A DNA stretch of 47,003 nt from Methylobacterium radiotolerans JCM 2831 (GTDB taxonomy: Bacteria; Pseudomonadota; Alphaproteobacteria; Rhizobiales; Beijerinckiaceae): NCBI RefSeq assembly GCF_000019725.1, contig NC_010509.1:1-47003 (forward strand), in the 5' to 3' direction. How positions within the stretch are numbered: position 1 is the first letter of the stretch; each line of letters begins with the position of its first letter. Below are positions 22,419 to 31,390 of the stretch, in pieces. The notes beneath the pieces are model-generated. The model was given only the letters and a program-made list of their open reading frames with translations, ran no database searches and was not told the origin of the DNA. A program made the translations under genes and the position numbers.

Positions 22419-24913
22419 GGCGTATGAATGCACAGGCCAGGTATCAGCAGCAGTTGAACGGCGAGCGCTCGATCTCGCCGTTTATTCCGTACAGCAGCCA
22501 GGTTTCGCCCGACACGATCGTGACGCTCGAAGGCGATTACGTGCGCACCTGGCGGCTCGCCGGGTTGGCGTGGGAGACGGCAGACCCGGAAGAACTGTTG
22601 CAGCGCAAGGAAGAACTAAACACCCTGTATCGCTCCATCGCGAGCGAGCATGTTGCGATGTGGACTCACATCCTCCATCGCAAGACGACCGACCGGCTGG
22701 TGTCGCATTTCGACAATGAGTTCTGCCGCCAGCTTGACGAGAAGTATTACGCCTCGTTCACCGGCTACAAGATGATGGCAAACGAGCTTTACGTCACGCT
22801 CGTTTACCGCCCGCATCCTTCACGCATCGGCAAGCTGTTTTCCAAGGCAAGCCGTCGTTCGCACGCCGAGATCATCGCGGATCAGCGCAGGGCGCTGCGC
22901 CGGCTCGATGAGCTTGCATCGCAGGTGGAGGCGAGTATGCGCCGCTATGGCGGTGATGAGCGCCGTGGTATCGAGGTGTTGCGCACTTACGACAAGGGCG
23001 GCGCGCTCCATTCCCAGCAGTTGGAGTTCTTGAACTACCTGCTGACTGGTGAGTGGCAGCCGGTACGCGTGCCGCAGGCGCCGTTGAACGAGTACCTGGG
23101 TAATGCCTGGGTATTCGCCGGCACCGAGACGATCGAAATTCGCACGCCGGTGTCCACGCGCTTTGCTCGCTGCATCGACTTCAAGGACTACCCGGAGAAC
23201 ACCGAACCGGGCATCCTCAACATGCTCATGTATAAGGGCTTTGAGTATGTGGTGACGCAGTCGTTCTCCTTCATGCCCAAGCGCGACGGCGTAGATTTCT
23301 TGGACCGCCAGGAGAAGCGCTTGCGCAATACGGAGGACGGCAGCGCATCGCAGTTGGCAGCCATGACGAAGGCCAAGGACAGCCTTATCAACGGTGAGTT
23401 TGCAATGGGCGAGTACCATTTTTCGATGATGGTATTCGGCGACAGCATGGAGTCGGTGCGTAGCAATACCACCGAGGCGATGACGACGTTGCAGAACGAG
23501 GGCTTCCTCGCTGCCTTGGTCAACACCGCAACGGACGCGGCGTTCTTTGCGCAACTGCCCTGTAATTTCCGCTTCCGACCGCGCATCGCCGGACTGACAT
23601 CGCAGAACTTCGCGTGCTTGGCTGGTTTCCATAACTTCCGCGCCGGCAAGCGCGACGGCAATCCGTGGGGCCAGGCGCTGACTCTGCTCAAAACGCCGTC
23701 CGGTCAGCCGGCCTATCTGAACTTCCATTTCTCCAAGGGAGACGAGGACAACTACGATCAGAAGTTGCTCGGCAACACGCGCGTGATTGGTCAGTCCGGC
23801 TCGGGCAAGACCGTGCTTTTGAACTTCTGCATGTGCCAGGCGCAGAAGTACAAGCACAACGCGCCGATGGGCTTGTGCTTCATCTTCTTCGACAAGGATC
23901 AGGGCGCGAAGGCCACGATCTTGGCGAGCGGCGGCAAGTACCTGGCTGTTCGCAACGGCCAGCCGACCGGCTTCAACCCGCTTCAGATGGAGCCCACTGA
24001 AGCGAACATCCTGTTCCTTCAGCGGCTGGTGCGTTCGCTGGTCAGCAGCGGCGGTAATCGCGTGACGACCGAGGACGAGCGCCGCATCGAGCATGCGGTG
24101 CGCACAGTGATGCGCATGCCGAAGGCGCTGCGTCGGCTCTCAACGGTACTTCAGAACATCACCGAGGGCGGCGACAAGGAAGATCGCGAGAACAGCGTGG
24201 CGAAGCGCCTCGCGAAGTGGTGTGCCGACGATGGTCATGGCAAGACCGGTTCGCTCGCCTGGGCGCTGGATTGCGCGCACGATCAAATCGACTTCACCAC
24301 CCACACGACCTACGGTTTCGATGGCACGGACTTCCTCGACAACGAGGACGTTCGCACGCCGATCTCCATGTACCTGCTGCATCGCATGGAGTCGGTCATC
24401 GACGGCCGCCGCTTCATCTACTGGATGGATGAGGCGTGGAAGTGGGTCGATGACGATGCGTTCAGCGACTTCGCCGGCAACAAGCAATTGACGATCCGCA
24501 AGCAGAACGGCCTCGGCGTCTTCGCGACGCAGATGCCGAGTAGCCTGCTGAAGTCGAAGATCGCATCCCAGCTCGTGCAACAGGTTGCGACCGAGATTTA
24601 CCTGCCGAACCCGAAGGCCGATTATCACGAGTACGTGGACGGCTTTAAGGTGACTGAAGATGAGTACAAGATCATCAAGTCAATGAGCGAGGACAGTCGC
24701 TTGATGATCGTGAAGCAAGGTCACCAATCGATGATCTGCCGTCTCGACCTGGGCGGGATGGGTGACGAGCTGGCGATACTGTCCGGTAGTTCGGACAACA
24801 ACGAGCTGTTGGATGAGATCATCGCCGAGGTCGGCGACGATCCGAGCCAATGGCTTCCCGTGTTCCACGAGCGCCGCAAGGCCCGCGTGGTGGCTTCCAA
24901 GAAATCCAACTGA
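22415..24913 (+). CDS. virB4: VirB4-like T4SS ATPase
   Basis: 832 residues. Walker A GQSGSGKT at about 459-466; Walker B in FIYWMDEAWKW; IRKQNGLGVFATQMPSSLL follows as in other VirB4 proteins. The N-terminal half is the conserved CagE/VirB4 domain. The protein energises pilus assembly and substrate transport on the cytoplasmic face. The ATGA overlap with virB3 gives coupled translation. Confidence 0.95.
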   Translation: MRRMNAQARYQQQLNGERSISPFIPYSSQVSPDTIVTLEGDYVRTWRLAGLAWETADPEELLQRKEELNTLYRSIASEHVAMWTHILHRKTTDRLVSHFDNEFCRQLDEKYYASFTGYKMMANELYVTLVYRPHPSRIGKLFSKASRRSHAEIIADQRRALRRLDELASQVEASMRRYGGDERRGIEVLRTYDKGGALHSQQLEFLNYLLTGEWQPVRVPQAPLNEYLGNAWVFAGTETIEIRTPVSTRFARCIDFKDYPENTEPGILNMLMYKGFEYVVTQSFSFMPKRDGVDFLDRQEKRLRNTEDGSASQLAAMTKAKDSLINGEFAMGEYHFSMMVFGDSMESVRSNTTEAMTTLQNEGFLAALVNTATDAAFFAQLPCNFRFRPRIAGLTSQNFACLAGFHNFRAGKRDGNPWGQALTLLKTPSGQPAYLNFHFSKGDEDNYDQKLLGNTRVIGQSGSGKTVLLNFCMCQAQKYKHNAPMGLCFIFFDKDQGAKATILASGGKYLAVRNGQPTGFNPLQMEPTEANILFLQRLVRSLVSSGGNRVTTEDERRIEHAVRTVMRMPKALRRLSTVLQNITEGGDKEDRENSVAKRLAKWCADDGHGKTGSLAWALDCAHDQIDFTTHTTYGFDGTDFLDNEDVRTPISMYLLHRMESVIDGRRFIYWMDEAWKWVDDDAFSDFAGNKQLTIRKQNGLGVFATQMPSSLLKSKIASQLVQQVATEIYLPNPKADYHEYVDGFKVTEDEYKIIKSMSEDSRLMIVKQGHQSMICRLDLGGMGDELAILSGSSDNNELLDEIIAEVGDDPSQWLPVFHERRKARVVASKKSN

Positions 24914-24925
24914 CGAGGTAGCGCT

Positions 24926-25636
24926 ATGAAGAAGTACGCATTGATCCTGGCCGCCACGCTTGCCCTCTCGGGCACGGCGTTCGCCGGCGTCCCGGTAACG
25001 GTCATCGCCGACGTTCCGGCCATCACCAATCAGATCGAGACCATGGCCAAGTGGAAGGCCCAATACGATCAGATGGTCAGCCAAATCGATCAGATGAAGC
25101 AGCAATACGCGTCCATCACCGGATCGCGCGGCATGGGTCAGATCATGAACAACCCGGCGCTGCGCGACTACCTGCCGTCCGACTGGCAGAAGGTCTACGA
25201 CTCCGTCCGCACGGGCGGCTACAACGGCCTCAGCGGCTCCGCAGCGGCCATCTACGACAACAACAAGGTGTTCGATGCCTGCGGGCGTTTGCCGGCGGGC
25301 ACGCAGCGCACGGCATGCGAGGCCGCAGCGGTGAAGCCGGCGCAGGACAAGGCGTTCGCTGGCGATGCCTATGCGGCGGCGAAGTCGCGGCTGGATCAAA
25401 TCAACTCGCTCATGGGTCAGATTAACCAGACGAAAGATCCGAAGGCGATCGCCGAACTGCAAGGACGCATCGCGTCCGAGCAAGCAATGATCGCCAACGA
25501 ACAGACCAAACTCCAGTTGTTTCAGATGATGGCGCAGGCCGACGAGAAGCTTCAGGAGCAGCGCAAGCGCGAGATCAACGCTCAGCAGCTCGCGCGGCGC
25601 GGTCACCTGGATCTGCAACCCTTGACGTTCAACTAA
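24926..25636 (+). CDS. virB5: VirB5-like minor pilin
   Basis: 236 residues with a clear signal peptide (ILAATLALSGTAFAG). The mature protein is helical and Gln-rich (QIETMAKWKAQYDQMVSQI, later LQGRIASEQAMIANEQTKL), as in TraC/VirB5 proteins that cap the pilus tip and help adhesion. A 49-base gap precedes the exclusion lipoprotein gene. Confidence 0.88.
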   Translation: MKKYALILAATLALSGTAFAGVPVTVIADVPAITNQIETMAKWKAQYDQMVSQIDQMKQQYASITGSRGMGQIMNNPALRDYLPSDWQKVYDSVRTGGYNGLSGSAAAIYDNNKVFDACGRLPAGTQRTACEAAAVKPAQDKAFAGDAYAAAKSRLDQINSLMGQINQTKDPKAIAELQGRIASEQAMIANEQTKLQLFQMMAQADEKLQEQRKREINAQQLARRGHLDLQPLTFN

Positions 25637-25685
25637 CTGCCGAGGGGGGCCGGTCAGTCAATGACCGGTCTCCGAGGGGATATCT

Positions 25686-25961
25686 ATGAAGCGCGTCGCG
25701 TACATCACTCTTCTGACCTTCGTCGCTGCTCTGTCGGGCTGCAAGGACGAGCAACCCGTGCAGACGGTCGCCTGGTACAAGGAGCATGCTCCCGAGCGAG
25801 CGACCATGCTCGCGGACTGCCGTGCGAATGCCAGCCAGGCCGCAGCGTCGGCCAACTGCATCAACGCCGAGAAGGCCGACGCGGAGACGGAGACGGCCAA
25901 GCGCGGCCACCTTCAGCTCGATGCCGGCGAGTTCGGCAAGGAACTGAAAGGGAGCAAGTAA
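25686..25961 (+). CDS. eexN: EexN-like entry-exclusion lipoprotein
   Basis: 91 residues. The lipobox LSGC shows a lipoprotein with Lys after the Cys. The mature part has TVAWYKEHAPERATMLADC and ASANCINAEKAD, the conserved pattern of EexN proteins encoded between virB5 and virB6. Such proteins block redundant entry of the same plasmid type into a donor. Confidence 0.82.
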   Translation: MKRVAYITLLTFVAALSGCKDEQPVQTVAWYKEHAPERATMLADCRANASQAAASANCINAEKADAETETAKRGHLQLDAGEFGKELKGSK

Positions 25962-27059
25962 ATGGACGTGATGCTTTTTCAGTTCATTGGCGAGTCGATC
26001 AACAATGCGCTGGACAGCTATGCGACCACTGTCGCGTCCAGCGTTATTTCGGCCATCACAGCGACCGCTGTTCTCGGCGGCACGCTCTACTACGCTGTGA
26101 TGGGTATGCTCATGGCCCTTGGGCGGGTCGATGGGCCGTTCTCGCAATTCGTCGTGTCGTGCATCAAGTTCACGTTGATCGCAGCCATCGCGCTCAACGT
26201 CGGCACGTATGGCAGCATGGTCATCGACTCCGTGCGCGGCATGGAAACGGGCCTTGCCGATGCGTTCGCCGGCAACTCCGGCGCCAAGTCGGCCTCGATC
26301 TATCAGACGATCGACAAGGCCGTGCAGGACGGCTGGGACATTGCAGCCGTCCTGTACGAGCGAGGCAACAACCGGGGGTGGACCGAGATCCTGTTGGGCC
26401 TTTCGGAGATCACCCTGGGCATGACCGTCGCACTCGCGACGATGGTGATTGCCGTGCCGGCGGGTGCGATGATTATTGCCACACACGCACTGCTCTCGAT
26501 CCTGCTCGGCATTGGGCCGCTGTTCGTTCTGGCGATCGGCTGGGGGCCGGTGAAAGGGTTTTTCGATCGCTGGTTCGGCCAGGTGATGACAGGCGTGATG
26601 CAAATCGCGCTGGTGTCGGCGGTGCTGTCGATCGCCTTGAAGCTCTTCACCTTCACGGTGGCGAAAATCGACGTTGATTCCGCCACGCAAAGCACCCTCT
26701 TTGCCGTCTTGTCGCTGTTCGTGCTGACCCTCGTGATGCTGTACCTCATGTACCGCGCATACGAGATCGGCGGCGCCCTGGGCGGCGGCATGTCGGCGGG
26801 CGCGATCACGCTTGGGGCGATGGCAGCGCGAGCGGCGTCGATCGCCGGCGCACCGAGTGCCGCCGGGCGCGCCATCGGTGGCGTCATCAATCCGATGAGT
26901 ACACGCCGCGACCTGGAGTCCGGCATGATGGTGTCCGCTGGCCGGATGAACCACCTGGTCGCCGGCAATACGATGTGGAACCCATCGTATCGACAGCACG
27001 TCCTCGACAATGTCGGCAAGAATTGGGGCCGCGCACGCGGCGGATCTATCAGCAATTAA
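25962..27059 (+). CDS. virB6: VirB6/TrbL-like polytopic channel protein
   Basis: 365 residues with several transmembrane helices: about 25-50, 60-80, 145-190 (LGMTVALATMVIAVPAGAMII, LLSILLGIGPLFVLAIGW) and 205-265. The C-terminal tail is soluble and Gly/Arg-rich. It forms part of the inner-membrane DNA channel. The gene starts one base after eexN and ends just before a strong terminator. Confidence 0.9.
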   Translation: MDVMLFQFIGESINNALDSYATTVASSVISAITATAVLGGTLYYAVMGMLMALGRVDGPFSQFVVSCIKFTLIAAIALNVGTYGSMVIDSVRGMETGLADAFAGNSGAKSASIYQTIDKAVQDGWDIAAVLYERGNNRGWTEILLGLSEITLGMTVALATMVIAVPAGAMIIATHALLSILLGIGPLFVLAIGWGPVKGFFDRWFGQVMTGVMQIALVSAVLSIALKLFTFTVAKIDVDSATQSTLFAVLSLFVLTLVMLYLMYRAYEIGGALGGGMSAGAITLGAMAARAASIAGAPSAAGRAIGGVINPMSTRRDLESGMMVSAGRMNHLVAGNTMWNPSYRQHVLDNVGKNWGRARGGSISN

Positions 27060-27066
27060 CCCGTCA

Positions 27067-27103
27067 CCGCCCAGGCATTGATTGCCTTGGGCGGCTTTTT
27101 TTT
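27067..27103 (+). terminator. Rho-independent terminator after virB6
   Basis: The hairpin CCGCCCAGGCA / TGCCTTGGGCGG with one bulge is followed by eight T residues. It separates virB2-virB6 from virB7-virB11, which has its own operator-controlled promoter. Confidence 0.9.
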
Positions 27104-27115
27104 GCCTTGCGAATG

Positions 27116-27134
27116 CCAATATTACCCATCTTGG
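27116..27134 (+). promoter_or_regulatory. CCAA-N11-TTGG operator before virB7
   Basis: CCAATATTACCCATCTTGG lies 52 bases before virB7. A TACAAT -10-like box follows at about 27148. Confidence 0.65.
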
Positions 27135-27185
27135 TTGTGGCCGATGGTACAATTTGGCACCGCCCGCATTCCCAGGATTAAGGAT

Positions 27186-27356
27186 ATGAAACAGTGCATT
27201 ACCTTGCTTTGCCTTGTCGCCATGCTGGCGGGATGTGCAAGCAACGCAGCCGTCGTCCCGGCACTAGAGGGACGCGCACGCGTGCCGGTGAACAAGCAGG
27301 TTCCGGCGCAGCCCCCGCTCACACAGCAGCCGACCAGCTCGGCGCAGGGGGAATGA
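27186..27356 (+). CDS. virB7: VirB7-like lipoprotein
   Basis: 56 residues. ATG 27186 is preceded by AAGGAT. The lipobox LAGC is followed by a short Pro-rich tail with GRARVPVNK, the type of short motif through which VirB7 binds VirB9 at the outer-membrane core. The stop overlaps the virB8 region (ATGA). The same GRxRVPVN motif recurs in the OmpA-type lipoprotein at 37330. Confidence 0.85.
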   Translation: MKQCITLLCLVAMLAGCASNAAVVPALEGRARVPVNKQVPAQPPLTQQPTSSAQGE

Positions 27357-27358
27357 CC

Positions 27359-28114
27359 ATGTTCGGACGCAATAAGCGCCCCAAGGTGCATTCCACGATG
27401 AGGCAAACTGGCAACGCGACGATCATCGACGTCACGCCAGAGGATAGCCCGTACTACGAACAGGTGATCGGCTGGGAAGCTTCCCGCACCCTCGCCCTGG
27501 AAAAGTCCGAGCGGCGCGCCTGGCGCGTCGCTGGCGCGTTCGGCGTCGCCTTCGTTCTGGTGGCGATCGGCATTGCCGTCATGGCGCCGCTGAAGGAGAG
27601 CATTCCCTACGTCATCCGCGTGGACAGCGCGACCGGCGTGCCGGATCTCGTCACTGCGCTCGACAGCAAGGGTGTGGGATACGACGAGGCGATGGACCGG
27701 TATTGGCTGGCCCAGTTCGTGCGCGCCCGTGAGACCTACGACTGGTACACCCTGCAAAAGGACTACGACACTGTAGGCCTGCTGTCGGCGCCGAATGTCG
27801 CCAAGCAATACGGCGAGCTTTTCACCGGCGACAATGCGCTGGACAAGAAGTTCGGATCGCAGATCCGTGCGACGGTTGAGATCGTCAGCGTCGTTCCCAA
27901 CGGAGACGGGGTCGGTACGGTCCGTTTCATCAAGACGACGAAGCGCGCCGAGGAAACCGGCCGTGGGCAAGTCACGCGTTGGATCGCGACGATCGCCTAC
28001 AAGTACCAGAACCCATCGGTCCTGAAAGAGTCGGCGCGGCTGACTAACCCCCTCGGCTTCCAGGTCACGAGCTATCGCGCCGACCCGGAGCTGACGACGG
28101 AGGGCACGCGATGA
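27359..28114 (+). CDS. virB8: VirB8-like T4SS inner-membrane protein
   Basis: 251 residues from ATG 27359, seven bases after GGGGGA; an ATG six bases earlier is too close to that site. One transmembrane helix (VAGAFGVAFVLVAIGIAVM) precedes a periplasmic NTF2-like domain with YDWYTLQKDYDTVGLLS and RWIATIAYKYQ. It nucleates the complex and contacts VirB9/VirB10. Confidence 0.93.
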   Translation: MFGRNKRPKVHSTMRQTGNATIIDVTPEDSPYYEQVIGWEASRTLALEKSERRAWRVAGAFGVAFVLVAIGIAVMAPLKESIPYVIRVDSATGVPDLVTALDSKGVGYDEAMDRYWLAQFVRARETYDWYTLQKDYDTVGLLSAPNVAKQYGELFTGDNALDKKFGSQIRATVEIVSVVPNGDGVGTVRFIKTTKRAEETGRGQVTRWIATIAYKYQNPSVLKESARLTNPLGFQVTSYRADPELTTEGTR

Positions 28115-28989
28115 AGCGCCTATCGCTCGCTCTGGTGGTCTTACTGGCGGCCGCCCCTGCCGTCGCGATGGACGTACCGTCCAGTTCACGGTTCGACAAC
28201 CGCATCCAGTACGTCAACTACAACGTCGGCGACGTGGTGCTGGTGCGGGCTCTGCCCGGCCTCGGCGTGCGAATCGTCTTCGCTCCTGGCGAGAACATCG
28301 TGGATGTCGGCACCGGCTTTTCGCAGGGCTGGGAGTTCCGCAAGAGTGGGAACATCCTGTTCCTCAAGCCGAAGTCGGTAAAGACCGGCGGCAATGACGG
28401 CCAAGTCATGGCGCCGGAGGCTGGGAAGTGGAACACCAACTTGATGGTGACCACTGACCAGCGGCTTTACGATTTCGATTTGCAATTGCTGCCTGGTAGC
28501 AACGACGGTGCGCCGGCGCGCAACCAACGCGTCGCCTACCGTGTGGAGTTCCGCTACCCGGCGGATGAGGCGCGGGCGAAGGCGCGCCAGGCCGACAAGA
28601 AAGCTGCGGAGGCACGCCTGGCGGCGAAGCCGGCGCCGATGAACTGGCATTACTCAATGCAGGTCGGCGAGGACTCGGAGGCCATCGCCCCGTCGATGGC
28701 CTACGACGATGGCCGGTTCACGTACCTACGTTTCCCGAACAACCGCGACTTTCCGACCGTCTTCCTTGTCGCCGGCGACAAGTCGGAAAGCATCGTCAAT
28801 GCGAATGTCGATCCGAGCGCACCGGATATTCTGGTCGTCCACCGCGTCGCACGTGAAATGGTGCTTCGCCTCGGATCGGCTGTCGTCGGTATCTATAACG
28901 ATTCTTACAACATGGACGGCGTGCCGACCAACACTGGGACGACGGTTCCGGGCGTGGAACGTGTCATCAAGTCCGGTGAGGTGAAGTGA
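28111..28989 (+). CDS. virB9: VirB9-like outer-membrane core protein
   Basis: 292 residues with a signal peptide (LALVVLLAAAPAVA). Typical motifs: DNRIQYVNYNVGDVVLV and, near the C-terminus, YDDGRFTYLRFPNNRDFPTVF. It forms the periplasmic/outer-membrane core with VirB7 and VirB10. Start and stop overlap the flanking genes by four and one base. Confidence 0.94.
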   Translation: MKRLSLALVVLLAAAPAVAMDVPSSSRFDNRIQYVNYNVGDVVLVRALPGLGVRIVFAPGENIVDVGTGFSQGWEFRKSGNILFLKPKSVKTGGNDGQVMAPEAGKWNTNLMVTTDQRLYDFDLQLLPGSNDGAPARNQRVAYRVEFRYPADEARAKARQADKKAAEARLAAKPAPMNWHYSMQVGEDSEAIAPSMAYDDGRFTYLRFPNNRDFPTVFLVAGDKSESIVNANVDPSAPDILVVHRVAREMVLRLGSAVVGIYNDSYNMDGVPTNTGTTVPGVERVIKSGEVK

Positions 28990-30131
28990 TGAGCGAGGCA
29001 AATACTCAACCCGAGCTGGCGGCCCTGCCTGGCGAACGTGGAATGCCGGGCGTGAACGACAGTCAGCGCGGTAGCGGCATGAAAGTCGCGTTCGTCATCG
29101 GGGTCATCGTGATCTTGATGGCCCTGGTGTCGCTGGCGCTGCTGAAGTACACGGGCAAGAAGTCCGCAGCGACCGACAAGAAAGCCTCCATGGAGGCGCC
29201 TGCGCTGCCCGCGAGGACGTTCACCGCACCCCCTGCGCCTCCCGCGCCGCCAGCGCCGCCGGAGGCCGTTCCGGTCGTGCCTGGCGTGCAGCCGACAGCG
29301 ACGGCGGCCTCGGTTCCGGGCGGCACCAGCAGCGAGGAAGCCCGCCCGCCGGCGAAGTTGGACAAGTCGGCGTCGTCGTTGATGGTGGTCAGCGACGATG
29401 CGGCGTCCAGTGGCAGCGCCAACGGCGCGCAGAGCGCGGCAGGCGCCGGCGCACGACTAGGCCTGGAGCCTGCCGGCACCGATGGCGGCGGCCCGATGGC
29501 GAGCCTCCTGAGCGGCACGAAGACTGACGCCCGCAAGGCCGGGATGATCGGCAATCGCAATTTCATCCTGGCGAAGGGCAGTTTCATCGACTGCGCGTTG
29601 CAAACACGGCTCGACTCCACCGTGCCGGGGATGACCGCGTGCGTGGTCACCCGCAACATCTTCAGCGACAACGGCAAGGTGCTGCTCATCGAGCGCGGCT
29701 CGACGGTCACCGGCGAGTATCAGTCGAACATGCGCCAAGGCATGGCGCGGATCTACGTGCTGTGGACGCGGGTCAAGACGCCGAATGGCGTCGTCGTCAA
29801 TCTCGACTCGCCTGGCGCTGACGCGCTCGGTGGCGCCGGACTGCCCGGTTACGTGGATAACCACTTCTGGAAGAGGTTCGGCGGCGCCTTGATGCTGAGC
29901 CTGGTGGACGACACCGCGCGTTTCGCGACGCAAGGTAGCGGCAGCAGCAGCAGCAGCAATCAGTTCAATTTCAACTCTACTGGCGAGGCCAGTAGCAACA
30001 TGGCAGCGGAGGCGCTGAAGAACACCATCAACATCCCCCCTACCCTCTACAAAAACCAAGGCGAGCAAATCGGGATTTTCATAGCCCGCGATCTCGACTT
30101 TTCGAGCGTTTACGATGTCCAGACCCGTTGA
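28989..30131 (+). CDS. virB10: VirB10-like T4SS core protein
   Basis: 380 residues. A single transmembrane helix (about 31-52, VAFVIGVIVILMALVSLALL) is followed by a Pro-rich stretch and a C-terminal beta-barrel domain (KGSFIDCALQTRLDSTVPGM, RGSTVTGEYQSNM, YKNQGEQIGIFIARDLDF). It spans both membranes and gates the channel. The TGATGA junction with virB9 suggests coupling. Confidence 0.95.
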   Translation: MSEANTQPELAALPGERGMPGVNDSQRGSGMKVAFVIGVIVILMALVSLALLKYTGKKSAATDKKASMEAPALPARTFTAPPAPPAPPAPPEAVPVVPGVQPTATAASVPGGTSSEEARPPAKLDKSASSLMVVSDDAASSGSANGAQSAAGAGARLGLEPAGTDGGGPMASLLSGTKTDARKAGMIGNRNFILAKGSFIDCALQTRLDSTVPGMTACVVTRNIFSDNGKVLLIERGSTVTGEYQSNMRQGMARIYVLWTRVKTPNGVVVNLDSPGADALGGAGLPGYVDNHFWKRFGGALMLSLVDDTARFATQGSGSSSSSNQFNFNSTGEASSNMAAEALKNTINIPPTLYKNQGEQIGIFIARDLDFSSVYDVQTR

Positions 30132-31188
30132 AATCGCGACCGTTGGCGTGGGCTTTAATCGAGCGTCCTCGGTGCGGCACTTGATGGAGCCGCTTAGCCC
30201 ATGGATGGGCGATAGCTCCATTACCGAGATATGCGTCAATCGGCCGGGCGAGGTCTTCATCGAGCGCGAAAGTCGCTGGGAGTGTTACGAAGAACCTGGG
30301 CTGACGTATGCACACCTGGAGTCGCTTGGCACGGCTATTGCCAGGTACGGCAACGACACGCTGGACGATGTCAAGCCGATCCTGTCGGGCATCCTTCCCG
30401 ATGGCGAGCGTGTGCAGATTGTGCGGCCGGATGCCTGCGAACACGGCACGTTCTCCTACACGATCCGCAAGCCATCGTTCAGTCGGCGCAGCCTGGAGGA
30501 CTACAACCGCCAGGGCTTTTTCAAGCACATCAGACCGGTATCAACCGGCCTGACGAGTGCAGAGCGCGAGCTGCTGGAGCTGCGCTCGACCGGCGACACG
30601 CTCGGCTTCCTCCGGCGTGCAGTCCAGTTGGACAAAGTGATCGTCGTCGCCGGCGAGACCGGCTCGGGCAAGACGACGTTCATGAAGGCATTGATGCAGG
30701 AAATTCCTCGCGAGCAACGCCTGATTACGATCGAGGACACGCCCGAGCTGTTTCTGCCAGACCACCCGAACCACGTGCATCTGTTCTACAAGAGCGAGGC
30801 GAAGGAAGAAGATGGCGCGATCGTCACCCCGGCGTCGCTGCTGAAGAGCTGCCTTCGCATGAAGCCGACGCGCATCCTCCTGGCGGAGCTGCGCAGCGGC
30901 GAAACATACGACTTCCTCAACGTCGCGGCCTCGGGTCACGGTGGCAGCATTACGAGCGTGCACGCGGGGTCGTGCGACCTGGCCTTTGAACGGCTGGCCT
31001 TGATGGTTCTGCAGAACCGCCAGGGCCGCCAGTTGCCCTATCCGGTGATCCGCCGGCTGCTGCACCTGGTGGTCGATGTCGTGGTGCATATCACCAACGA
31101 CACCGACGAAGGCGGCTTTGGCCGGCATATCACCGAGCTTTGGTACGACCCCGATGCCAAGCGAGCGCTTGGCAAGATCGACGCGTGA
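30115..31188 (+). CDS. virB11: VirB11-like T4SS ATPase
   Basis: 357 residues. Walker A GETGSGKTT at about 180; Asp box ITIEDTPEL; Walker B region ILLAELRSGE; His box ASGHGGSITSVHAG. It is a hexameric traffic ATPase that switches between pilus assembly and DNA transfer. The start lies inside the virB10 end. A terminator and dyad cluster follow. Confidence 0.95.
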   Translation: MSRPVEIATVGVGFNRASSVRHLMEPLSPWMGDSSITEICVNRPGEVFIERESRWECYEEPGLTYAHLESLGTAIARYGNDTLDDVKPILSGILPDGERVQIVRPDACEHGTFSYTIRKPSFSRRSLEDYNRQGFFKHIRPVSTGLTSAERELLELRSTGDTLGFLRRAVQLDKVIVVAGETGSGKTTFMKALMQEIPREQRLITIEDTPELFLPDHPNHVHLFYKSEAKEEDGAIVTPASLLKSCLRMKPTRILLAELRSGETYDFLNVAASGHGGSITSVHAGSCDLAFERLALMVLQNRQGRQLPYPVIRRLLHLVVDVVVHITNDTDEGGFGRHITELWYDPDAKRALGKIDA

Positions 31189-31190
31189 TG

Positions 31191-31360
31191 TTGGCGACAG
31201 TCACGAGCTGGCCAGGTCGCCGCGCTGTCACCAATCACTGCCGGCTTGTTGGTGACAAAGACCCGCGCTCGAGCGCGGGTTTTTGTCATCAAGCCGGCCG
31301 AGCTGGTCAGCCCCAGTTGGTCACGGATCTCGCCGGCGCCGGCGGCCACGGCGTCACCAA
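31191..31360. repeat. Dyad cluster beta-alpha-gamma between virB11 and virD4
   Basis: Beta 31191-31234 begins two bases after the virB11 stop. An alpha-type dyad lies at 31249-31292 and gamma at 31317-31360. All are 44 bp. The order differs from other clusters, and the middle element doubles as a terminator. Confidence 0.83.
31261..31284 (+). terminator. Rho-independent terminator within alpha dyad
   Basis: The perfect 20-bp palindrome ACCCGCGCTCGAGCGCGGGT is followed by T residues. It ends the virB7-virB11 transcript. Confidence 0.85.
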
Positions 31361-31390
31361 CGGGCGCCCTACCCTAGACGAGGAAAGGTT

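Noticed and set aside
22820..24094. Minus-strand open frame of 424 codons inside virB4
   Set aside because: virB4 is fully supported by Walker motifs and operon context; the opposite frame has low-quality composition and no recognisable motif.
25629..27152. Minus-strand open frame of 507 codons across virB6
   Set aside because: It is antisense to eexN and virB6, rich in His/Arg, and crosses a terminator and operator. GC-driven shadow.
31283..31390. Upstream extension of virD4 by 36 codons
   Set aside because: It reads through the terminator and gamma dyad; ATG 31391 has a good ribosome site.
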